Source: Neoceratodus forsteri (taxonomy: Eukaryota; Chordata; Ceratodontiformes; Ceratodontidae). Taken from it: 64,000 bases of DNA. The position numbers and the translations under genes were made by a program. The notes beneath the pieces are model-generated. The model ran no database searches, was not told the origin of the DNA, and saw nothing but the letters and a program-made list of their open reading frames with translations. Location of the stretch: positions 1,564,156,501 through 1,564,220,500 of the forward strand of contig CM057449.1 in the NCBI GenBank assembly GCA_016271365.2, given 5' to 3'. Shown here piece after piece: positions 1 to 12,605 of this stretch (position 1 is the stretch's first letter; every line of letters begins with the position of its first letter).

Positions 1-709
1 TGCCAGTGCCTTGATCATATATGTGGAAAGTGTATCAGGGCATTGGGTCAGAAAATCATCCTCAACTTCAATTTGTTCCACCATTTTGTTCAATTTTGGA
101 AACACTGCATTAGGGGATCCATCCAGGATGGACAAGTTGTCTCTTTCCTGGTCCTGCTCCTGATTTATTACCTCAGAGAGGTGTGACAATATTTCAAGTG
201 GGCTAAAAAGCTCCAACTTGGGTTCCTATAAATTCTGAGAGATTTTTAAACTACCATCAGCCTTCTCCTTTAACAAAGGCCTCATGTGATATCCCAAGTC
301 CTGTAGTTCACTGATCTTGGGCGATTTGGAGGTAAAAAATTCAGTTATGTTTGTCTGAGAGGTCTTTTGAGCCTCACTATCTGATCCCTTGTTCTTACAC
401 TTAACCCCTTTCTTTCTTTCTTCCTCTTTTTTTAGGCACTGCTCCCTGAGAATCTTTATTGACTTCTTCACCTCCTTCCTGTTTATTTAGTGCCTCTTTA
501 AAAATTTTGAGCTATGATTTCTAAGTTTCTCATCAGAGGCTTCATTATTAATGTCTCTTTTTACTGCCTCAGCATATGAACAGATTTTCGTATCCACTTT
601 ATTTTTCATGGGGGTTGAGGTCGTAATGTGTAATGATTCATTAAAAACACTCTAATTTGGCATGTTCCCTTTTACAACCACCATTTTCCCACTTCTAGTA
701 TGCATTTAG
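1..709 (-). pseudogene. Degenerate LINE ORF1 (N-terminal part), runs off window edge
   Basis: Reading the minus strand from an ATG at 709 gives a lysine-rich protein that begins MHTRSGK, contains SYAEAVK at about residue 45 and ITEFFTSKSP further on, and stays largely open to base 1. At least three in-frame stops break it (near 655, 487 and 225). A basic start followed by SYAEAVK resembles ORF1 (gag-like) proteins of LINEs, but I cannot see a zinc knuckle or RNA-recognition domain because the rest lies outside the window. The family is not identified. The opposite strand shows nothing coherent. It is most likely the 5' part of a dead retrotransposon. Confidence 0.45.
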
Positions 710-3309
710 CTTAATAGCAAATGAGTGCAAAAATAGATAACTTCTATGGTAACCTTAAGATGATCTTTTGTTATACCAAGTCAAATCAAATCCTTAAAGA
801 GTCATTAAAGGTCCTGAGGGACGTCATCATAGAAAATCTAATTTTCTTGTAAAGTCTGTATGCGCACACAGTCCTAGGTATATGATAAAGGACCAAGAAT
901 AATGTTCACAGTAAAAACCTTGTGCAGGGTAAATGTAGAGATCAGGAGTTGAGGAGATAACATTCTTTGCCCTTCTTTCCACAATGAGGTCAAGTAATAA
1001 AAACACTATACAATAAGAGGGAAGAAAAAAAAAAAGTAATAAGAAAAATAAAAATACTCTATTATTCAATCTATGGAGCAGAAGTTTGGGCTAAGGGTCT
1101 TTATTTTTATTTATTATCATTAGCTATCATTAACTATTATAAGCAATTTGAGGGAAGGTCTCAAATTAAAACCTTAGGCCTTTGGTGTATAATTTTATTA
1201 AGTTAAAAAAGTACTTCACTTTATAGTACTTGTAGTACTCATTGACTTTTAAAACAATTCTGATAAAAGTCCATTCGGATGCTTGTACTTACTTGTACCC
1301 TTGTCTTTAGCTCAAGATGCCTTACTCCCTTATCAATCACAAAGGGGGAAATTGGAAAAAAAGTATGTAGCTTATTTCTTGGGATGAGTCCAAGTTTTGC
1401 ACTAGTTCTGCACTAGAACAAGCGAGGTTCAAACATGAAAACTTTGATTCTAATAACTTCTATTGTGTATACTGACTAGAATACTATTATTAGTTAGAAA
1501 GAAATCAAGATTAAAATGGAGATAAAAATTAGGGCCAAGTATTACCTCAACTTTATTCAAAAAGAACCCTTTAGCCTGCTCCTTTTAATGTATCAGTGGT
1601 ATTCTGTTCAAGACCATTTCAATACTGTTGAAATCAGATGGGTGCTCTTGATTTTTGTTGCCAGCAGTGAGCAGGCTAAAAGCAAAATGGCGCTCTGATT
1701 AGTAAGACACCCACACATGCATATTTGAGTTAGAGAGTCAGTGGCAGGTATTTGCATGTATTCACTAGTCATGTATTCAATATAGGCCAATGATGGAATG
1801 GAAAAGGACCCAGAAATATGTTGGGGGACACAAGGAGATTATGGGAAGAAATACAGGAAAAATATAAGGTAAACCCTAATATCAAGTATGTATCATATGT
1901 TTGCCTAAAGAATTATATTCAGGTTAAAAAGAAGCCAGCATTTGGCTCCAGTCTCTCTCAATTTAATGAAAGACAAATAAGTGTTGTTTTTTGTATATAT
2001 GTACTGACTACAATTTAGGGTGAGAACAGATATAGGCACCATGAGTAAAATAGACAGAAGAATTTAAGACCCAAAAAAAGGTAAACAGAAGAAAAGAAAA
2101 AATAAATAGCAAGGGCAGTGCTTCAGATATCTCCAAAGCCTCATATAGCCATTAACTTGTGTCCAAGAAGCTCCAAGCCTAAAAGTCTACGAGTCAAATG
2201 GGAGCTTGCAGCTGTGGCTGCAAGTACCTCTGCTTTTCACCTTAGCTCCAAAGTCTCAGAGATCCATTTTACTTCTCCTTATCCTTTTTAAAAACACCAA
2301 GACACCAAGTACTTCCAATAATCCCCATGGTTCTCTGATAATCTTCTGTAGGCAGTTACCTATTCCTCTCAGAGCTCTTGCTGCTTGCTACTACCCTCCA
2401 CAAAGAAGCTTTGTCTCTCACACAGCTAGGGACGGCTCTTCCACTACTCAGACTCCACACCTCGACTAGCTAGGGAGACAAAAACATAAAAGCAGCAAAA
2501 ATGCACTGGACCAAGATGGTTGCCCAAGGTAGACTGGAAAGAGTAGGGATTCACGTTTCAAGGCAACAGTGGCATACATGTTAAAAACTCAATAAAAGCC
2601 TTCACTACTTTTGCTGTGCAGCTACTCCTCAGCTAACACAGCATGCAGCAGCAATTCTGGATCTCTCCTCCCCAGGAGGCAGTCAATGTTTTTTCATTCA
2701 AATTATTGAATAAATTGTATATGTATATATTAATTGATAACTGATGACAAAGCATCTTTCAGGGAAAGGATGTTTTATAAGTATAAACAACTGAGTAACT
2801 AAAAATTGTTTGTCTCTCCTGTGAATTGCCCCCCCCCTTCATTAAAAAAACATAATGTCTTGGTTTGAATAATAAATGTATGTTGAAATAGAAAAATGAT
2901 GAAGAGTTACATCTGTTTTATATCTTTTGTAAATTATGAACTTAATTAACAATGAGATTAAGATAAAAAAAAATATTTTTTTCTCATATAGGCCTTTGTG
3001 TACATTGTAAGAAATGGATCATCGGGTTATACTTCCTGTTGTTTGATCATTACCCTAGGCATTTAAACTATAGAGGATCAAGATTGTGGGACTTCCCAAA
3101 AATTGAAAAAATCTACATTAATTGTTAGTTAGCTTATTGTTGAAAAAACATTTTCTAGATTTAATAAACCCCTTATTATGTTAAGTATAAAAAGCTTTTT
3201 TTTTGCTTTTGACAAGGGGAATACTATGGAGAAAGCAACAATGTCTCAAGTGTTCAAAAAACCAAAAGTAACTAAATTATAAAGTGCATGAATATAGTTA
3301 TAACATAAT
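710..3309. other. Unassigned non-coding stretch
   Basis: No convincing gene. The stretch is AT-rich with short homopolymers (T runs near 1025 and 3200, a C run near 2829). Short open frames at 1516-1698, 1818-2018 and 2206-2469 have no recognisable domain and no start context. The first part (710-1070) may be the 5' untranslated region of the LINE to its left. Confidence 0.4.
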
Positions 3310-3317
3310 AGAAACCA
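3310..3317. repeat. Target-site duplication, left copy, of L1 copy 1
   Basis: AGAAACCA lies directly outside the T run that represents the poly(A) tail of the minus-strand L1. The same 8 bases occur at 14655-14662, directly outside the L1 5' end. The match defines both ends of the element. Confidence 0.6.
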
Positions 3318-3696
3318 TTTTTTTAAAACATATTTATTGTCATTTTGCACAAATTCATATGCAGTCTGTTACAAGCCTTCTTCAGATTTAGATTACAAAG
3401 TACATTTTCGTAAAATTGCACTGTTTTCACCATAATGTTAATTCTCTTTTCTATTTTCTCTTTAGGTATCTCAGAAGTTCTGTATAGGAGGTCCATATGC
3501 AAGACCTATGCCATCTGGGTCTCTTCTTTATGTTGGTATCTGATGTACTTCTGTATAACTTATCTGAGAAAATGGGGTTATGCTTGTTCAGAGCCACTAA
3601 TCAGTACTGTATACAATAAACATTTTCAAGTTGATAAAACACAAATATAAACGTTATCATAAGTTTTTTGGCTGGAAATTAATGACGAGTCTCAAA
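3318..3696 (-). other. L1 copy 1 3' untranslated region and poly(A) tail
   Basis: Between the ORF2 stop and the T run at 3318-3323 the minus strand is AT-rich and non-coding. It ends with GACAATAAATATG and a short A run, a plausible polyadenylation signal and tail. Confidence 0.55.
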
Positions 3697-5517
3697 TTAA
3701 CAGCCTTTCCAAAAATTACATGCAAGGTTTGACCTTGAGTTTATAGAGGCTTGTTGGGATAATATTGAGGCACCCTCTATTTCTTCGACCAGGTGCATAA
3801 ATGATAACCACACCCCCATGCATTTTTCTTTTTGTAGGCACAATTCAGCCATGATTCTTTCTGTTTGTTCTATTTCTTTAACAATGTCTATCCATTCTTT
3901 CAAAGTGGGCAGGGAAGGATCTAACCATTTTCTGGTAATTGCTTTATTAGCTGTTGCCAACACTATGCTCACAAAACATTTCTGTCTGTTTGAGCATTTT
4001 TTCTCTACAGGTAGCCTCAGAACCATATGTTCAAAAGTGGGCAGTATATTTTTTCTTGTCATCTGTTTAAATCTGGTCGTGACCTCGGTCCAGAACCTGG
4101 ACAATTTGGGACATGCCCAAAATATGTGGTGGTGTGTCCCTACCTTCCCACAATCCCTCCAACACAGGTCTGAGTGTGTGGCACCATAATGCTTAGTTCT
4201 GATCGGAGTGTTGAAATATCAATTTACAATTTTCCAACGGAACTCTTTCCACATAGATGATGCTGAGGTGTTAAAGATGCCCTCCCATATTGACTGCCAT
4301 TCTTGTTGATCTAACTGAACTCCGGCTTCTTGTTCCCAAGCAGTCTGACTTTTTAGGGTGTCCATAGTCATAGAATTTTGATGACTTTTAAATAAATTGG
4401 ATATCAAATGAGTCTCTGCTGGGTTTTCTGCTGCTCGTAGTATCAGCTCTACTGTAGGGGTAGGGATTCTGTTGTACTTTCTCATAGTTTTTATTGTGAG
4501 TCAAAAAGGATGCTACTTGTAAATATCTAACAAAGTGAGTAGCAGGTAATTTATATTCATTTTGCATCTCTCGGAATGTTTTCATCCTGTTTTGTCTCAC
4601 AAATTGCTCAAAATAAATCAAACTGAGATATTTCCACCTGGTAAATGTATTGTCTAGTCTTGGAGGGGTGAATTCTGCACATGAAAAAATTTCTAGTCTG
4701 TTTGAAAATGAGTGGTATACCCCTAGGTTGTCCTTAACCCTGCTCCATATCCTATATGTCTGAGTTTGCCACTAAATAAGTGATTTATATTTCATTAAGT
4801 TACTTGGCAAGTCTGTGAAATCTACTAAAGGGTTAGATCCTGGGTTGCCCCCTTATTTCCATCTCTCTCTCCAAGCTTGCTGTGAGTCTCTCGAGCAGTA
4901 TGCCACCCAAGGAGTTAGCTGTGCTATTAAGTAGTAATTTTTTAATTAGGCAGGCCCAGTCCCCCCGTGTCTTAGGCCTCATCAGTGTTTTCCACCCCAC
5001 TCTAACTTTGCGATCACCCCATACAAAATGTTGCAGAGCGTTATTAATTTTTTTCCATTCAGTTGTTGGAATGTGTAATAAAAGGCTACTAAACAGGAAC
5101 AAAAGGAAGGGTACCACATTCATGCGTATAGTGTCCACTTTCCCCATTAAGTTGAGGGGTAGGACTTCCTATCTCTGTAAGTCAGTAAATATCTCCTTTA
5201 AGAGTTTCCCATAGTTGAGGTGGTATAGTTGGCTCAGACAGGATGGAATTTGAATACCTAGGTATCTAATGCTTGTTGTTACCCATTTGAAAGGTATCAG
5301 CTAGGTCAGAGTAGGTGTAATGCTGCTGATAACCAACAGGATCTCTGTTTTATCTGAATTGATGTTAAACCCTGAAATCTGACTGTATGCAGTGATAATC
5401 CATATTAGACTGAATGACTTTTCTGGGTTGCTGAGATAAATTATGGTATCATCTGCATACAGAGATATCTTATTTTCTTCCCCTCCCAACCTTATTCCTT
5501 ATATATCTGGATAAGAG
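3697..5517 (-). pseudogene. L1 ORF2, C-terminal part (RT palm end to C-terminus)
   Basis: The segment opens with GIRLGGEENKISLYADD (about 5500-5450), the catalytic RT motif of L1-clade LINEs, with both aspartates intact. It continues through SGFNINSDKTEIL, a thumb region around 4833-5147, and a C-terminal domain at 3697-4621 ending in a Trp/Lys-rich segment (ITRKWLDPSLPTLKEWIDIV). Several frameshifts separate these blocks, and one stop lies just before GIRLGG. It is the continuation of the ORF2 portion at 10505-12581. Confidence 0.75.
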
Positions 5518-5545
5518 CATAGATACATAGATACATAGACAGTGT
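5518..5545 (-). repeat. CR1 copy 1 octamer 3' tail
   Basis: The plus strand shows AGATACAT twice followed by AGACAG. On the minus strand this is a tandem (ATGTATCT) tail. CR1 elements end in short octamer repeats rather than poly(A), so this marks the 3' end of the CR1 copy. Confidence 0.6.
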
Positions 5546-5830
5546 CGGCAGATAAGGGCCTATGGCCCACCCAGTCTGCCCATTTGAGCTTGTAAGTTCA
5601 GTTTATGTTTTCCTAGAAGTCTGTTGCCCCTTACCCCTGACCTCCAGAATTCCTTTATGTCTATCCCATGCATTCTTAAATCCCATGATTGTTTCAGCCC
5701 CCACCACTTCCTCTGGCAGGGTGTTCCACGTGTCCACCACCCATTCTGTGAAGAAATTCTTCCTCACGCTTCCTCTGAATCATCCTCCCTCCAACTTCAT
5801 CCCATGCCCTCTAGTCCTGGAACATCTTTT

Positions 5831-8512
5831 TCACTTAAAAATAGTGTATTCCTCCACCCTGTTCCTCCCTGTAAGATACTTGTATGTCTCTATCATATCC
5901 CATCTCTCCATCCTCTCCTCCAGGGAGTACATGTTCAGTTCCTTCAACCTGTCCTCATAGGACTTGTGATGCAATCCATGTACCATCTTTGTTGCCCTCC
6001 TCTGAACCTTCTCTACCCTGTCTATGTCCTTACGTATGTAAGGTCTCCAGAATGGTACACTGTACTCCAGGTGGGGCCTCACTAGTGTCTTGTATAGTGG
6101 AATTATGACCTCCCTTTTCCTGCTGGTGATGCCCCTGCCTATGCATCCCAGCATCCTATTTGCTTTACCTGCTGCCTTGTCACACTGTGTTTCTACCTTG
6201 AGGTCATCAGAGATGATAACCCCAAGATCCCTTCCTGCTTGGTGCATGCTATATCCTCACCCCCCAACTGATATATTGTGCCAGGGTTTTTGTGCCCCAT
6301 ATGCATTATCTTGCACTTCTTTGCATTGAATTTCAACTGCCAAACCCTGACCATTCTTCAAATTTCTGCAGGTCCCTTCTCATTCTGTCTACACCCTCTG
6401 GTGTGTCTACTCTGTTACAGAGCTTTGTGTTATCAGCGAACAGTGAAATTCTGCCTTCTAGGTCCTACACAATGTCACTGATGAAGATGTTGAATAGGAC
6501 CAGTCCCAGCACTGATCCCTGTGGTACCCCACTGGTCACTCTTCCCTCTGTGGAGTGACAGCCATTTACCACCACCTTCTGTGTCCTGCCACCCAGCCAG
6601 CTACCTACCCACCACACTACTGTCCTGCCCACACCCATATTCCCCAGTTTGTGTAATAGTCTTCTATGTGGCACAGTGTCAAAGGCCTTGCTGAAGTCCA
6701 GATAGGCCATGTCCACTGCCCCCCTGATCCACCTCCCTAGTCACCCAGTCAAAAAATTCAATGAGGTTGGTCTGACATGACCTCCCCCTGGTGAAACCAT
6801 GCTGCCTTGGGTCCTGTAGTCCATTGACAACCAGATGTTCCACCAATATCTCCTTTAGTAGTGCTTCCATGACCTTCCCCACTACCGAGGTGAGGCTGAC
6901 TGGTCTGTAGTTCCCCGTTTCCTCTTTGTTCCCACTTTTGTATAAGGGGACTACATCTGCTGTCCTCCAGTCTTTGGGTACCACCCCTTTTCCAGTGATC
7001 AGCTACACAGGATAGCCAGAGGTTCAGCCACCACCTCTCTTAGTTCTTAAGGACCCTGGGTGCACCCTTCTGGCCCCATTGCTTTATCAACTCTTACTAC
7101 TTCCAGTTCCTTCAGGACCCTTTCTGTGTAAAAGGGACTTGTGTCCATTTCTGCACCATTCTCACCCCTTGTACTCCCTTCAGACCCATTACCCTCCTCT
7201 TCCTCAGTAAAGACTGAGCAGAAATACCTGTTCAATATGTCAGCTTTACTGTTGTCATCCTCGACGCGGCCCCCATCCTCCCTCTTCAGTCTCACTATCC
7301 CTCCCTTTGCCTTTCTTTTTTCACTTATATACCTATAAAAGGTTTTGTCCCCTCTACCCACTGATTTTGCAATGTGTTCTTCTGTCTGAGCTTTGGCTTC
7401 CCTTACTGACCTCCCTGCCTCCCTTTGCTTCTCCTGGTACTTCTCCCTATCCCCTTCTGCCTGTGTCTTTTTGTATTGCCTGAATGCAATCTTTTTGGCT
7501 TTCCCTTTCTTTGCTACCTCTTTGGAAAACCATAATGGTCTCCTCTTCCTTTTCCTCTTGCTAACCTGCTTAATACATAATTCTGTTGCTCTTGTAATCC
7601 CCATTTTAAATACTGCCCACTGTTCCTCAACCCCTGATTCCTGCCCCATTCCCCTTAATGCCTCTTTCAAGTATCTCCCCATTTTCCCAAAGTCTGCCCC
7701 CCTAAAATCCAGGATACGTGTTTTTGTATGTTTTGGTTCTGCTCTTTCTGTAATTTCAAACCACAATGACTAGTGGTCACTGTTCCCCAGGTGCTCCCCC
7801 ACTGTTACCCCCATCACACTGTCCCTGTTTGTGAGCACAAGGTCCAGTATTGCCTTCTGCCGAGTTGGTTGCATGACCAGTCCACGATAAATCTGCTCCT
7901 AGTTGATGCTGCTGCTGGGATGCTCCAGTCCACGTCTGGAATATTGAAGTCTCCAACCAGTACTACCTCACCCTTGTCTGCCATCCTTTGGATGGCTAGC
8001 ATCAGCTCCCTATCTGTTTCTTCCTCCTGGTCTGGTGATCTATAGACCACACCTGTGCAGATGGCTGGCCCCATTTTCCTTTCCAGCTTAACCCACAGTA
8101 TCTCTCCCCCATTTTGTTCCTCCTGGATCTCTGTGGCCCTTATGTCATTTTTCACATACAGTGCCACTCCTCCTCCCTTCCTACCTGTCCTGTCTCTTCT
8201 GAATATGTTGTAGACAGGTATGGCCATGTCCCAGTCGTGGTTATCATTACACCAGGTTTCAGTGATGGCCACAATGTCCAGGTCTGACTGCACCATGACA
8301 GCCTCCAGATCTTTCATCTTGTTGCTAAGGCTCCTGGCATTGGCACACATGGCTTTCCATGATTTGACCTCCCTAGACTGTTTTGTTGTTCTACTCCAGC
8401 CCCTTCCTTGGTTGTCCTTTATCCCTGGTTCTCCTTGCTGTCTGCCCTTCTGCTGAATTTTGCCCCTTTTCTGCCTATCCACCTCTTGGGCGCTAATCTC
8501 CATCTTTTGCAC
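5831..8512 (-). pseudogene. CR1 copy 1 ORF2 (APE endonuclease-RT)
   Basis: From the 5' side: APE endonuclease at 8440-7760 with CANARSLSNK, ITETW, VLVGDFNIPDVDW and GNSDH; a Lys/Arg-rich linker (7700-7100) with the partner block FSKEVAKKGKAKKIAF; RT with NYRPVSLTSVVGKVMEALLK (about 6900), [13 protein letters not shown] (about 6700), GVPQGSVLG, and a catalytic box reading LFADNTKL (about 6440). The normal FADD has become FADN, removing a metal-binding aspartate. The C-terminal part (6247-5831) has GVIISDDLKV, LYKTLVRPHLEYSVPFW and KVQRRATKM, all typical of CR1. Frameshifts separate the blocks, so it is inactive. Confidence 0.8.
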
Positions 8513-8620
8513 ACTGCTTTGTAGAGATAGCCACTCCTCCGGTTCACTGGTTCCACTGCTAGCTGTGGGGGGTGAGCAAGTAGGTACCCTCCTTGCTGGC
8601 CTGCACCCTCATTTGCTAGT

Positions 8621-9545
8621 TTAAATGCTTGTCAATGTAGCATTTAAACTTATCATTGAGTGCTTGATTCCTCCAGGATGGATGCAGGCCGTCAGGCTTG
8701 AACAAACCTCCATCCCTCCAGGTGGGTCCCCAGTCACCAATGAATCCAAACCTTCCTCACAGCACCAGTTCTTCAACCATGAGTTAAAGTTCCTGGTGTA
8801 TGCACCCCTATGCTCTCCCTTGCCTCTTACAGGTAGTGCTTCTGAGAAAGTGACAGAAGTAGCTACTTGCTTGAGACCCCTCCCCAATTTCCTAAAGTCT
8901 TCCTGAACTTCCTTTGGCTCCCCATTTGCCAGGTCATTAGTACCTAGGTGGATAATGACATCCAGCTCACCCTTCCATCTTGCCTTCCCAGTGATCCCCA
9001 GGATCTTCCTTCCATCCCTCCATGCCATGGCACCTAATAGGCACCTCACCTCCCTGTTCTCCCCCTCCTGTGTTCCTAGATGGATCCCTCTTATGATGGA
9101 GTCCCCCACCAGGATTCACTTCCTCCTCCTCTGGGGTCCACTGCTCTCCCCGCTGAGGTCACCTCCTTGGCTAACCTCCACATCCTTTCCTTCCACTTCT
9201 CTGGGTACCTCTATTCGGTTGTCCCCATTTGCCAGTGTGGCATATGAGTTCTTGAGTGGAATAGGATCTGGGATGTGCCTCTGCCTGACCGCTCTAACCC
9301 TCCCTGAGCCCACTGTCATCCAAGTGCTCCTCATTCTTGGCATCCTTTGAAGCAGTTGTTGGACTGGGTGGTTTCTGGATAGGGGTGATGGTACTCCTGA
9401 CACAGTTTACTTCTGCTCTGAGTCTGGCTACCTCATCCCACAGTCTAGAGAGATGCATGCAGATAAGGCAGCACCTCAGTGTCCAGAAGGTCTGCCTGAA
9501 TATGGCTGCCCCACAGCCACTGCATTGCACCACTCCCCACATTAT
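8621..9545 (-). pseudogene. CR1 copy 1 ORF1 (zinc-finger, coiled coil, SGNH esterase-like)
   Basis: The N-terminal frame (9542-9294) shows CSGCG, then CCLIC, a Cys-rich finger followed by a short Leu/Arg coiled coil (HLSRLWDEVARLRAEV). After a frameshift near 9116 the protein enters an SGNH/GDSL-hydrolase-like domain: GDSIIRG (block I, Ser), IHLGTNDL (block III, Asn) and a late CIHPGG segment, where family members have D-G-L-H-L for the Asp-His pair. ORF1 esterase domains are known in CR1 elements. The catalytic Asp appears to be lost here. The next gene downstream is ORF2, starting at about 8512. Confidence 0.7.
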
Positions 9546-9690
9546 ACTGCAATTATACTGCTATTCCACTACTTGTCTGCTACTGAAGCTCTCCTAGTCC
9601 CCTTTTTATTAATTTACTGTCCTAAAAATCCTGCCACTGATCCTCAGATACTTTTCTTTTTAAAAAAAGAAAATAAACCCATAAATAAAT

Positions 9691-10059
9691 AAATAAATGA
9701 GTCAAAACACTTGTCGTGCTGAGGGTGGGCTTCTTCCCCCTTATGCCCCTCCTACTCCACACCCCTTACTATCCCCTGTGTTTAGCTCCTGTTAATCAGA
9801 TTTAACAGGGCATATAATTAAGAGTTGGGGGAAGGGGAGGGGCGAAAATTTGCAGCAATTAAAGACAGCAAAGAAATACACCACCACTACATTTTAAATT
9901 TTCAACAGCCTGAAAACAATTCTAAGTAAAGACAACAAAGAAAGTACAGTGTCACTAAAAGCCCACAATCTAAGTTTAAAAGAAAAATAGCAATTACCAG
10001 TTACTGTAAAGCACTGAATTGAATATGTTTCCTTCCCCTTCTGGCTTCTTCTCTTGATC
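9691..10059. other. Unassigned spacer between CR1 and LINE scrap
   Basis: No gene. It begins with an (AAAT)n tract at about 9670-9700 and otherwise holds mixed AT-rich sequence. It could be CR1 5' untranslated region or part of another insertion within the L1. Confidence 0.35.
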
Positions 10060-10340
10060 TTTGGCAAGTCTAGCTGCTGGAGTCGGGTGACGACAGTCGG
10101 TAGCCCTTGCCAGTTTTTGGTTTACTTGTATAATGGCGTTAGTGTGTACCGAGTATGTTAGGAATCCATGGTGACACTCAGATATTTGAAGCTAGTCACA
10201 TTCTCGAGTGGCTAGTTTGGGGCTAGGGTAGTTAGAAGAGATGAGCTGCTTGCAAGATTGGTTAATTTTGTATTTGACCCCAAGAGCATGGTCTTGGCTT
10301 TGCTAGCATTTACTAGTAGTCTGTGTGGAGGGTTTGTGGG
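10060..10340 (-). pseudogene. LINE RT C-terminal fragment, Jockey-group type
   Basis: Minus-strand translation of 10320-10130 reads LVNASKAKTMLLGS, then after a stop ENVTSFKYLSVTMDS. The order N-x-S-K-x-K, then F-K-Y-L-x-V-T-x-D-S, is the block downstream of the YADD box in many LINE RTs. The catalytic box and everything upstream are missing. The family is not resolved, though the block resembles Rex/Babar-like elements. It is a fragment within the insertions that split the L1. Confidence 0.5.
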
Positions 10341-10470
10341 ATAACAAATGGACCAGACACCGAACTTCAGGTTCAACACACAGTCTCTGTGTGATGTTTA
10401 TTCAAAATACACGAAATAACCCTTTGCAATAGCATATTTCTTCTTCAGTGCATCAGTTTGCAGCAACAGA
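10341..10470 (-). mobile_element. Penelope-like terminal fragment
   Basis: On the minus strand a CTGAAGAAG motif is followed by about 45 bases, then TTTTGAATAAACATCACACAG and GAACCTGAAGTTCGG. A GAAG box, a short spacer and an AATAAA-type signal are what vertebrate PLE ends usually look like. No coding part is present, and the left edge meets the LINE scrap at about 10340. The assignment rests on layout only. Confidence 0.4.
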
Positions 10471-10504
10471 CTATGAATGTCCTTTTTCTGCACTTAGCCA
10501 GCAC

Positions 10505-12581
10505 CTACTGACACTGATCTCTGACTCTGAGCGAACTGACTCTGCCAGAGGTTCAATACTTAATGCGAATAAGAGGGGGGAAAGAGGGCAACCATGCCGG
10601 GTCCCTCTCTGGATAGAAAATGGAGTAAATATTGTACCGTTAACCTTCACTCTTGCCTGTGGCTTACAGTATATAGCATTAATCCACAAGAGAAACTGAG
10701 TCCCAAACCCAAATTTTCCTAAAGTTGCTTCTAAGTAGTCCCATCGTAAGCAGTCAAACGCTTTCCCTGCATCTACTGCAATAACAATTTGGTGGTTCAT
10801 CATAGTATTCCCTGACTGCATGACATTTAAACAGTGTCTTATGTTGTCCTGGATATGTCTATAGAGAACAAATCCCATCTGGTCCGGGTGTATCAGATCT
10901 GGTAAATATTTATTGAGTCTAGTGGCCAATATTTTTTGTGAAGATCTTTGAATCGACATTTAGCAAAGATATCGGCCAGTAAGAGGAACACTGCTCAAGG
11001 GGTTTACCTTCCTCTGGGAGTACTGCTATAAGTGCATCCCTCCACAAGTGCAGAAAGCTGTCCTCCTCTTCACAGGAATAAAAAGCTCTACCAAAACAGG
11101 GGTCAATGATTCTGTAAACGTTTGATAGAATTCTGATTTAAAACCATCTTGGCATGATGATTTACCTTGTTTTAGGTGTTTAGTTATTTGGATAACTTCC
11201 TGTGAAGTAATAGAAGATTCTAAAGATATTCTGTCTTCTTCCTTTAGTTTGGGGAGATTTAGTTTTCTCAAAAATTCCATACTCTGGCTTAGTTTGGTTG
11301 TCCCCTCCCCCTCTGGTGTGTATAGTGTGGTATAATACACCTTAAAGGGTTCCACTATTTGTTTAGAGGTATAACTATTATATGGTCATTCTCTTTAGTC
11401 TGGATGTGTTTAACATATCTATCTGTATGTGTTCTGTGTAGCCTAAAGGCAAGTAACCTGCCTGCTTTATTTCCATGTTCATAATAAGCCTTATTTAAAT
11501 ATCAGAGTTTGCCCTCTATTTGCACATCCAGCAATTCCTGTAGTTCTTTTCTCATCTGTTCCATCTGTTTTAAGATTTCCCCGAGTACCCTTTGTTTTAT
11601 GTTCTGCTTCCAGTTTGCTTAGATTCTCTTCTAATTTTAATTGCCTCTCTTTACATGATTTTTTAAGCCTTGAAGAATAGGTTATGATTTCCCTCCTAAG
11701 TACCGCTTGGAGCCCATCCCAGTACCATTTAATTCCTGTGTCCTGGATATTATTGTGTAGCTGGTAGTTCTGTATGACTGACTTCATCATCTCCCTAAAT
11801 TCTTCTTTGCCCAAAAGTGAAGTGTTCATCCTCCATATAGTATTTCTCTCCCAATCTCCCAGTTTAATATCCAGAGTTACTGCTGAGTGATCTGAAACTA
11901 ATTTAGTTTGTATAGTGCAATCAGTGGTCTTATATATATCCGCTCTGCTACATAAAAAATAGTTGATACAGGAGCATAACTTGTTAGGGCTCGAGTAGAA
12001 AGTGTAATCGTTCTGTGTGGGGTTATATTCTCGGCACACATCAATGAGAGCTAATTCCTGAATACCTGCCTTCACAATTCTACTCATTCTACTATTGGTG
12101 ATTGAAATTTGTGATGAGCGGTCCAGACTTGGAGAAATTACACAGTTGAAGTCCCACCCCCACCCCCATTAACAGCATCCCTCCCTAGTCTGGCTATTTT
12201 ATGGAAAACTTGCTTATAAAAGAGATGATCATCTTTATTTGGACCATAGACATTTATCAATTGTATTATATGTGCAAATATTTTCCCTGTTATAGAGACA
12301 AATCTGCCTTTTAATGCATGTTCCTCAGCTTCAATCTCTAATAGGACGTTTTTCCTGATTAAGATCGCCACCCCTATGATTTTGCCCGTGGGGTGCGATG
12401 AACCCAATACCCTACCAACCCAAGATTTGGTTAGTTTTTGATGTTCTACTTGGGACAACCTCGTTTCTTGAATGAAGCCTATATCCGTTTGAAGCTTCTT
12501 AAGATATTGAAGAATCTTGGTCCGCTTAACTGGGGAGTTAATTCCCTGCACATTGAGGGATGTTATCCTTAAGGTACTCAT
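10505..12581 (-). pseudogene. L1 ORF2, N-terminal part (APE endonuclease and RT start)
   Basis: Starts with MSTLRITSLNVQGINSPVK (12581), the L1 endonuclease N-terminus. QETRL, INVYGPNKDD and LVSDHSAVTLDI follow, so the metal- and phosphate-binding residues are mostly visible. A basic linker (about 11700-11500) leads to the RT: QDGFKSEFYQTF, AVDAGKAFDCLRWDYLE (the Asp box altered from the usual DAEKAFD) and RGTRHGCPLSPLLFALSIEPL. The frame ends at VRSESEIS and then leaves L1 homology. The catalytic box is found 5 kb away at 5450. Frameshifts occur near 12100, 11490 and 11000. Confidence 0.75.
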
Positions 12582-12605
12582 TTCATTTATAAGAAAAAAT
12601 AGCAA

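Larger units (their letters stand above)
5521..9690 (-). mobile_element. CR1-family LINE inserted in L1 (copy 1)
   Basis: A nearly complete CR1 on the minus strand: ORF1 with a cysteine-rich N-terminus, coiled coil and SGNH-esterase-like domain (8621-9545), ORF2 with APE endonuclease, RT and C-terminal domain (5831-8512), a short 3' UTR and an octamer tail. It sits inside the ORF2 of the surrounding L1. The 5' end is uncertain, because the boundary near 9690 is only marked by an (AAAT)n stretch. High C content on the plus strand contrasts with the AT-rich L1 around it, which supports separate origin. Confidence 0.75.
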
